Part shown: piece after piece, positions 56,961 to 64,000 of the stretch
Numbering within the stretch: the stretch's first letter is position 1
Layout of the letters: every line of letters begins with the position of its first letter
From: Stictocephala bisonia
Lineage: Eukaryota > Arthropoda > Insecta > Hemiptera > Membracidae
Direction: 5' to 3'
Assembly (NCBI GenBank): GCA_035578905.1
Contig: JAQJVL010000030.1
Span: forward strand, 2,233,159-2,297,158
Length of the DNA: 64,000 nucleotides
Notes under the pieces: model-generated
Told to the model about the DNA's origin: nothing
What the model saw: only the letters and a program-made list of their open reading frames with translations
Database searches by the model: none
Translations under genes and position numbers: made by a program

Positions 56961-58203
56961 GTATATTCATACGTATATTAATGACTTGCGAATAAGATTA
57001 ATAAAGTAGACACGAATTACTGAACGTTTTCAATAATTTTATGAAGAAATACTTTATGTGGTATGACGTTAACTATATGAATTTGAATTAGTACCGTAAG
57101 TTAGTTTATATGTGATTTAAACTTTAAAACCAATTGTCCAGCATACTTCTCTTCCCTATTGATATCTCCATCATTATCAAAATAAAAAGTAATAATAATA
57201 ATAAAATTGGATTATTGATTTACGGTTATTCCAACTAAGGTTGGACGCTTATCACAAACACCAGGGTTCTTAAAAGTAATTTAACAATTGTTTTACACTT
57301 CACCACATCTCTGCAGAGCACTTTTACCAATAAGATCAACTTACACAGGTTTTTACCACTGGCAATTCATTAACTTCTCTGCATATTTACTGCACAATAC
57401 TTCCAGGTCTTGAATGGCCATACAAAACTACGGACCACTCAAGAACTTAAATTAAAAACCACACGCTGACATGGACTATTAACCATTTCCGTTGTTATAT
57501 TTTCGAAAGTTACACAAATTTCTTAATTCCAAGTAAACACTCCCCCCTGACAAATTTTACCATTCTAAAGCAATTTCTTTCTGAGTTCAAGTATTTTAGA
57601 GTATCTTAAGTATTGTATTTATCTTGTATCGACTGTGAGATTTCGGAAATAAACATGAGTTAAGCAAACAAAACGAAAAAAATTTCTAAATTTACCATAC
57701 CGAGGCTGATTGGCCGTGCTCGTGTTAGATAAGTGTGACGAAGGGCAATTTTACCCTAAGAGGTGAAAAAGTCACGTCACGCACGAATCAGCTGGTTAAA
57801 TAGTAATTTGTTTACATATAACCTGGGGTGAGTATCCAGACTGTGCACTAATCATACATTTATAAAGTTTTGGTCCACCAAACATTATTATTTTATGTGC
57901 AGATTGATATTGAAGGCGTGTAAACTGGTTGTGTCAAAATATTTTAAGCAAAAATACATGTAACATTTTATTTTATCGTATTATCTTTTCTACTTTTTTA
58001 AATCCTCAGAGCAGTTTATTTTAATTTGTGTATTGTTATTATCATATATTTTTTACAATTTACTAGATATCCTTGATTTTGTATTTAATTTTCTAAATTA
58101 TTATTTTCGTAGTCACCAATAGTGATCAGTTCTAAAATATTTTCATTGTTTTAAGAAGTAATGTGTTTGTTTTATGATATTAACACTTTCCATTTTATTT
58201 CAG
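56961..58203. other. Sequence upstream of the integrase pseudogene
   Basis: No further exon of the integrase-like gene could be recognised here. A pyrimidine-rich tract ending TTTATTTCAG (58194-58203) is a plausible splice acceptor. Confidence 0.5.
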
Positions 58204-59156
58204 ATCGATTTTATTGATATGTAATCTGAACCCGGCTGAGAATTCAAATTTATTTGAACTGTCAAAACCATCTCACAAAATTCATTGTGCTGAGCCCCCA
58301 TTAAACCAAATGAACAGAAGAAATCGCATATACTCTCATTGATATATTTTGCATGTTTGGAGCCCCATCAATCCTTCATAGTGATAACGCAAGAGAGTTC
58401 TACAACAAGGTAATTTATTTATGAGTTTAATAACTGATATAAAACTGTTAAATAATTGTTAAATTGAGTCAGTCATATCAATAATAATTTTGTGTGTTTT
58501 ACTAGGTAATTCAAACATTGGCGGAGGGGCGGAGTGCAGTAAAACTTGTACATGGGAAGCCTCGTCATTCCTAGAGCCAAGGAACGGAAGAGAGGGCTTA
58601 GACAAAGATGTGCGAGACAGCTGAGTCGCGTGGATGGAAGATAATAATACACAGAACTGGGCCTAAGGACTATCAGCACTCCAAGAACATCAGTTTCCAC
58701 ACTGGGATCAAAAGAACGATACGAAAAAAAAAACATACGAAGCTATGATTGGTGTAAAGGCAAAAAATGGCCTTTTCACTCTGCAATACCTGAAAATATT
58801 TCCATAAACTTGGTCAGCGAGGAAGAGTTGGAAGCAACTTCCGTTAGTTGAAAATTTTTTGCTGATCAGTGCACGACAGATCAGCAGGAAGATGGAGTAG
58901 AAGAAGATATTCATCCAGAAGAAAATAATGAAAAAAATAACACATAGACAGAAAATAGTTCCGATGTGCAATGTCTATGGTGTAGAGGTAAACACTGCAA
59001 AAACAGTGCTTTGAGTGCTCAGAATATTTCCACCCTGAATGCACTACTTTCCCTCTTTCTGACATACAACTGTGTCCACTTTGTTCTAAGAAAACAGCTA
59101 TTGAAACCAACGAAAATGTTCCAAAAACGAGCCTAAACCCCAAGCTGAAAGAATGA
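58204..59156 (+). pseudogene. Integrase-type gene (KRBA2/Ginger-like), decayed, with intron
   Basis: The translated remains follow the order of a retroviral-type integrase core found in KRBA2-like genes and Ginger-type transposons. Seen in order: IDFIDM (58204), NCQNHLTKFIVL, EEIAYTLIDIFCMFGAPSIL, HSDNAREFYNK, VIQTLAEGRSAVKLVHGKPRH, NNTQNW, HTGIKRT, YEAMIGVKAKNGLF and EEELEAT. A cysteine-rich C-terminal finger follows: CLWC, CFEC, HPEC, CPLC (58969-59095). HSDN would contain the second catalytic Asp; the first lies in the IDFIDM segment. Several stops and frameshifts break it. REFYNK and VIQTL are separated by a 96-bp GT-AG intron (58410-58505) that joins them in frame. The final frame ends at 59154-59156 with TGA. 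Upstream exons were not found. Family level is fairly sure; host gene versus transposon is not. Confidence 0.8.
58410..58505 (+). other. Intron in the integrase-like pseudogene
   Basis: AACAAG|GTAATT at the left and TTTTACTAG|GTAATT at the right. Removing it joins REFYNK to VIQTLAEG in frame, exactly where integrase relatives are continuous. Confidence 0.75.
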
Positions 59157-61560
59157 TAAACTCAAAGAAAAAGTTACCACCTTTTATAGTTAAGTTTTTA
59201 TTATGTAAGACTCGGACTCGGAAGTGGCGGTAGGCGAGGGGAAAGGAAGTAAAGGGCGTCTTACAAACATTCGCTCAAATTAGGTTACTTGATGCAGGAG
59301 TGACTGATCGAATTGTTCATTGGTTTAGGTTAGTAGTACACTGCCATGTCTATGGTTATAAAACTTGTACTATAACATGGGTGACAATGTGTTAGTAGCT
59401 ATCCCAGAAGTTGACCGAGGAAAGCAGATTTAAAAATTCTCAACCTGCAAGAACTATTTATTTTGCTTTAATTGAATTCCACATAAATATTAAATAATTT
59501 TGTTGGGAGCCACAAAACGCTTCGCAATAAAACCTTCATAAGGAGGAATTGTCAATAAAAGATCAGCCCATATAATAGTTTAAAAAAATAATAATAATAA
59601 ATAGCAAAAATAACCAAAATTATAAACTTTATTTTGGTTATTGCTCAAAACAAATGTACTCACAACGTGTTGTGAGTAGCGTGTTTTTGGGCATTACCCG
59701 AAATAAATAGTGCACAACGCATTATGGGTATCTAGCGTTATTCACAAAGCACTGTGGGTAACATTTCGGGCAGTAGGCGAAATCGGCTATTGCTAGTAAC
59801 ATATCGATTGTTTAGTATTACAGTATGATGGTTTTATATTGGTCTATGTCACGTTTTACGAGGTATACAACAAACCTAACTGATTCCAGAATGTCGAAGG
59901 TATTACTGACTACTAGCACACAGGTGATTTCACTATCCAAATTTGAAATTGTATGTAAAATGTAGTTTTTGTATGACTGTATTTATTTGGTGGAGGTTCC
60001 ACTTGCCCCTACACACCATCATTCTTTCAGCAACCCAATGTCACCAGCAACCTAAACTCTGAATTGTTCAAAACAGCCACGAGTTCCTAAAGAGCAACAA
60101 CAATCGAGAAACGGGGCTAACTAGCCGAGATTTCAGTCATAGAGGCAAGATTTATAAGCTGCCTACAGTTTTAATTGCAATTGGTGTTATTGAAAAAAAG
60201 ATTTTTTTAAAACCTGTTTAAAACTATAATACAATTTGCACAAACAAATGGATCTGTTTAGCAATTATAATTTTTAACTTGTACAATTAATTTGTACGAA
60301 ATACGTATTTGAGTATGTATTCCACATTTTCAAATTCCCACTAACCAGATTAAAAATTATTAAAAAAAGGTTAAAAATGGACAGAGTATAGAATACGTAA
60401 CAAACTCAGTTAATAAAAGGATGGTGGAAAAATCGCGTTTTGTTCAAATGCTGTATTGAAGAGATAAATTTTAAAATAATTATTTAATTTGAGTTATAAC
60501 ATCGATTAAGGCAGTACGCAAGGCACTTAAAACGCAGCTTTTATCGAAAATTGTGTTTAGATACGCGTGTAATCTGAATTACATGGCAAATTGCGAAACA
60601 GCCGGGGGCTGTATGCTCCAGATAGCGATCTCCGTGTGATCACTCCTCTGGATTAATCTATCAACCCCCTCCTCGACACCACATCACCATTCGTACTGTC
60701 AACAGAACATTCTAATTTACCTAATCCAATCACTTTGTTCGTTTAGCGTTCGTTTTTTAATGTAGGTTTTTGATGTTTGACATCCAAGGAATTTGAAACT
60801 GTCGTAAATATTTACCATGTATAGCTAGTGAAAAATAAGTGTAGTCTGATTTATCATCTGGTAATATGAATATACAAATTATAGTTGGCAAGTACACAAT
60901 AGACTAGATAGTAATTATTGGCATAAATCATGTGTGGCAAATGAAATTTCAGTTTAGAAAGCTAAATTAATCATTAAATATTAAATATAAGTTAAGTTAA
61001 CTATACCTAGTCAATAACATACGGCACACAATTACAGTCATAATTACAGTTGACTCAAAGAAGGGATTCTTAGAATCGATATGTTTATTTCAACTTTATA
61101 TAACAGCTTTCATATGGAATATTCTTGCAATTTATATTTTTACTTAGTTTGATAAAATACTAATTTGGCTATGAAAGAATTAATTAAATAATTATTTTGA
61201 TTAACTCAATCACACATTTGTATTTTTAAACATAGCTTAAAATATTAAAATTCTTACTATGTTAAAAACCCTATCGAAATGCATATAAGAAATACAATAG
61301 TAATTCTGATGCAAGCAGTGAATAAAAGAGGTTATAGATCAATATAAGTGTGTTTTTAATGTAACAATAAACTATAAGAGGGAACATCACACACTATGGG
61401 AGATTGTGGTAAAGAAAATAATACTAATTCAATACATTAATTAACATGCTGAATAGAACTTAATTGTTAAATAAATTACACCATAATTGTTTTTTAGTAT
61501 CAGCTTCGCTCATTTAACCACCAGCAATAAAACCTATTTTTTTCTTCTCTCACCAGTTCA
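59157..61560. other. A+T-rich sequence, no gene recognised
   Basis: A short palindrome with arms ACTCACAAC and GTTGTGAGT lies near 59659. ATTACCCGAAAT (59692) and ATTTCGGGCAGT (59763) form a loose inverted pair. Nothing else recognised. Confidence 0.5.
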
Positions 61561-61564
61561 CATG

Positions 61565-61692
61565 CAGGCCTGAGCGTAAACTCTATTCAACGAGTGAAGT
61601 ACCGACCGTTGGCTCAGTGGGGATTCGAACCTCGGACTTGCGATCCACAGTCCGAAGCATTACTGAACCAGCACGCCAGTGACCTAACGCTA
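61565..61692 (-). repeat. tRNA-derived SINE, short subfamily
   Basis: On the minus strand: GGCGTGCTGGTTCAGTAATG (A-box region), GAGGTTCGAATCCCCACTGA (B box), then CGGTCGGTACTTCACTCGTT and GCTCAGGCCTGCATG. Same subfamily as 17045-17205. Confidence 0.8.
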
Positions 61693-61919
61693 TAGCCATT
61701 GACCGTACAATCAAGAAGACTGTCCACTTAAATAGTTTTCCCGGTCTGCAAAATTAGTTCAGTCCGGTTTTTTGCAGACTTTATAGTTATCAAAAAAACT
61801 ATAAAGTGATTTTAATATTCTCTTATTGATTGCATCATATAGACATTTATTGAAGCACTAATTCAATTCCCATTGCTTTATTTCTTATATCTATTATAAT
61901 TTTTATATAATATAAAAAG

Positions 61920-62047
61920 ATCACCTTTTCACATGGGCCTGCAGGCCTGAGCGTGAACTTTATAGTGAGTACCGACCGTTAGCCCAGTTGAGGATTTGAG
62001 CCTTGGACCAACTCTCCGCAGTCCGAATAAGCCACCACACCGGCAGA
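61920..62047 (-). repeat. tRNA-derived SINE, short subfamily
   Basis: On the minus strand: GCCGGTGTGGTGGCTTATTC, a decayed B box (AAGGCTCAAATCCTC), AACGGTCGGTACTCACTATA and GCTCAGGCCTGCAGGCCCAT. It lies 230 bp from another minus-strand copy of the same subfamily. Confidence 0.8.
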
Positions 62048-62460
62048 AATAATTATATCTTAATTTATAAGTAAAGTATATCAGTTTACTGGTATTCATT
62101 TCATCAGCAAAAGAGAAGTTTTTAAAAACTTGCTAAATAATGTACAATAAACGCGAATGTAAGAATTTCTCTTTAAAACGTATATTAAGACCGTCAGGGG
62201 TGTTTCAATGTCATACTAAAGTGGGGGAGCTCACTTAGATTAGCATGGTTTATGTAGGTCTTTGGGAAGTGTTGGCCAGTTGGGCACAACTAATTTAAAG
62301 GATATCTACGCTTCGGATGTACCTGAGGGACTTTTCTTGGAGGTGCACATTCTGGGAAAACACTTCCTGGATTATGTGTCTGGCCTTAGGATATCATTTT
62401 CAAATGTGTGTGTGTGTTTTCATGTTGGGATTTATGCTGACTTATATTTTTGCGATTTTT
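62048..62460. other. Spacer, no gene recognised
   Basis: A 68-residue frame at 62262-62468 starts at a non-ATG codon and has no domain. Confidence 0.45.
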
Positions 62461-62471
62461 TAAGTTAATTC

Positions 62472-62650
62472 TTAGTGCCAGGCCAATAAAAGTTGATCTC
62501 GGTCGTGAAGAAAGCTATTTTAGACAGCTGTAGGATGGTCTGCCACAGGGGTCTGTTCTTGCTCCAATTTTGTTCAACGTGTATACCACTGTCATCCCAA
62601 TCACAAAGTCTAGAACGTTGATATATACAAGTAAAGGGGTTGAATTGCTA
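62472..62650 (+). pseudogene. LINE reverse-transcriptase fragment
   Basis: One frame reads LSARPIKVDLGREESYFRQL, a stop, then DGLPQGSVLAPILFNVY and KSRTLIYTSKGV. DGLPQGSVLAP-LLFN-Y is the conserved block before the catalytic aspartates in Jockey-type LINEs. Where YADD is expected the frame has YTSK, so the active site is lost. This is a different LINE family from the one at 39-41 kb, which reads GVPQGSVLGAILF. Confidence 0.8.
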
Positions 62651-62889
62651 AAAAATGGTGAACGATAGGCGATAAAAATTTAATTAATACTATTTAGTTT
62701 AAAGGGTATTTATTATTTTAAATCTGAGTTTTCCCATAAAATAAAATTAAAAATTGGTAAGGCGTTTTCCAAAGTAGTGACTTTTACCTACCTAATGCTT
62801 CGGAGTGATAAGGGGTCGACATATATCATGTTCGGGGGGTTCGGAAAGAAGGTTAAGTCCGACTGAGGTAAGTCTAAAGAGGGAAAAGT

Positions 62890-62968
62890 AACATTACGGG
62901 GGATTTATGCAGGACTAAATGTACATGGCGGACAAATTGGCCTGTGTCGGCCGCTGTACGTCCTGCAG
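62890..62968. repeat. Dispersed repeat, copy 2
   Basis: Match to 54105-54200. Overlapping short frames are not considered genes. Confidence 0.7.
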
Positions 62969-63117
62969 TATATTTTCACATTTTTCAACACACTCGTGAT
63001 AGTAGACCAGCTTTATTACTTGCCCTTTTCCAGAGTAAGATGCGTTTTTTTCTTCAGACAATTAAAAAATTTTTACTGCACTTCAACTTTGGGTTACAAT
63101 TTATTTACTTTTATTTA

Positions 63118-63392
63118 TTTGTTCATAAGACGCCGATCGTCAAGATATGGGCGAATATGGATTTCGAATGAGTGTGATGAGTGTAGATGAGCTAATGTAG
63201 TCATTGTTACAAACTAAGGCCGACTATTCCTTAGAAAGTGTCATTAATTAATATCCCAATAATAAATGAACAGCCGGTGGTTATCAGCTGATCCTTCTCA
63301 AAATGTATTGACTCTGATTGGGATCGAACTGAGAACCTTTAGCACATGAAGCTGCGATTGAACCAACTACGCTACCGACCAATTTAATATCA
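63118..63392 (-). repeat. tRNA-derived SINE with head and 3' tail
   Basis: On the minus strand the head reads GGTCGGTAGCGTAGTTGGTT (A box) and GGTTCTCAGTTCGATCCCAA (B box), then GAGAAGGATCAGCTGATAAC and the tail ending ATCTTGACGATCGGCGTCTT. The part after GAGAAGGATC matches 14621-14822 closely. This copy shows that the GGATCAGCTGATAA subfamily has its own tRNA-like head and is only about 270 bp long. Confidence 0.85.
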
Positions 63393-63755
63393 TAGATATA
63401 AATAGTTATAACAGAACTGTTTTTTATAAGTTAAACACAGAACAGGGAAAATAAGTTTTAATATTATTATTAATAACGAATTCAAAAATCTTGCTAATAA
63501 TATTTTGTTATGAATTTTGTTTACATTAAGCTTTATTATGATTTTGATGCTGAAATAGTTGTTTATACTCAAAATGTTGTCCTGAAAATTAGGAATTAGT
63601 GTCCTACGTAATGCAGAGTTACTTAGAGTAACTAAAAATCCCCCTTCACTTCCTTATTTACAGTACTAAACTGTTGAAACGTGAGACGAATTCATTAGCA
63701 AGTAACGGTTGCCAAGTCTCAATGATTTCAACTATAGCCTACACACTCATTCAGG
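63393..63755. other. A+T-rich spacer
   Basis: Nothing recognised. Confidence 0.5.
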
Positions 63756-63759
63756 TATA

Positions 63760-63835
63760 GTGGTACTGACCTACCCACCCACCCATATACGTACGGTGGA
63801 ACTGATCCACCCACACTTGTACGAAGATATTGATA
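63760..63835. repeat. C-rich short-motif repeat
   Basis: TGGTACTGACCTACCCACCC, ATATACGTACGGTGGAACTG and ATCCACCCACACTTGTACG are two units of the motif seen at 54468-54615. Confidence 0.6.
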
Positions 63836-64000
63836 GTAATAACATACAAATCTATAAGTATTTATATTACTTTATAATATATAAATCTATTGAAAATAAT
63901 TTACAAAACCCATAAAAGTTATAGGAAAAACAGACCATTAGGGAGTAGTTAACTTATAGTTCAATAAAACGTGATATACCCTAAAAGTATCCTGAGGGTT
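63836..64000. other. A+T-rich end of window
   Basis: Nothing recognised. Confidence 0.5.

Noticed and set aside
58473..59143. Three minus-strand open frames of 87-99 residues
   Set aside because: They lie opposite the integrase pseudogene, which explains the region better with recognisable motifs on the plus strand.
1..64000. A novel multi-gene system such as a defence island, biosynthetic cluster or integrated virus
   Set aside because: I looked for linked intact frames on both strands and found none. The only intact recognised gene is a transposase; the rest is repeats and decayed transposon genes.

Overview
This looks like a piece of a large, A+T-rich eukaryotic nuclear genome, most likely an insect. 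The evidence is a mariner-type transposon, tRNA-derived SINEs, Helitron-type elements, decayed LINEs, minisatellites, and no compact gene structure. I cannot name the species. No intact host protein-coding gene is visible. The only long uninterrupted reading frame that I recognise belongs to a transposon.

Layout, left to right. At 0-11 kb there is a Helitron-like 3' end whose terminal hairpin is triplicated (365-890), a cluster of CGATA motifs (1091-1176), SINE fragments (2.3-3.0 and 7.2-7.6 kb), and a second Helitron-like element on the minus strand with its 5' end at 10680, followed by a 22-copy 19-bp minisatellite. At 11-19 kb the DNA is mostly unique and A+T-rich, with three SINE copies, several short perfect palindromes and a candidate Helitron 5' end at 16520. 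At 19.7-24.1 kb two 240-bp direct repeats flank a complete mariner-type element (20830-23361) with an intact transposase and about 540-bp inverted repeats. At 24-35 kb there are a full-length SINE, a palindrome, dispersed short duplications, a six-copy 172-bp tandem array (31.2-32.2 kb) and a MITE at 34.8 kb.

At 36.8-37.3 and 44.1-44.9 kb lie two more copies of the first Helitron-like family, on opposite strands. A 5'-truncated, frameshifted LINE lies between them (39.0-41.55 kb), followed by a SINE split by a pogo-like MITE (41.6-42.4 kb). A 119/120-bp minisatellite of about 15 copies occupies 45.69-47.47 kb. At 49.0 kb a long (TA)n tract abuts a SINE, and at 50.2-50.95 kb there is a G-rich degenerate repeat. 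At 52.4-53.7 kb Helitron-type elements are clustered, including one complete non-autonomous copy (53013-53565). That copy sits just after a histone-like promoter and the codons Met-Ser-Gly-Arg. At 56.4-56.8 kb there is another Helitron 3' end. At 58.2-59.16 kb there is a decayed integrase gene with one recognisable GT-AG intron and a C-terminal cysteine-rich finger. At 61.5-63.4 kb there are three SINE copies and a LINE reverse-transcriptase scrap.

The recognisable genes do not form a pathway. Apart from the transposase and the remains of the integrase, reverse transcriptase and possibly a histone gene, the window is non-coding and repeat-driven. Assignments rest on motifs, terminal structures and comparisons between copies inside the window, all read by eye. 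Repeat boundaries are approximate unless a terminal motif fixes them.
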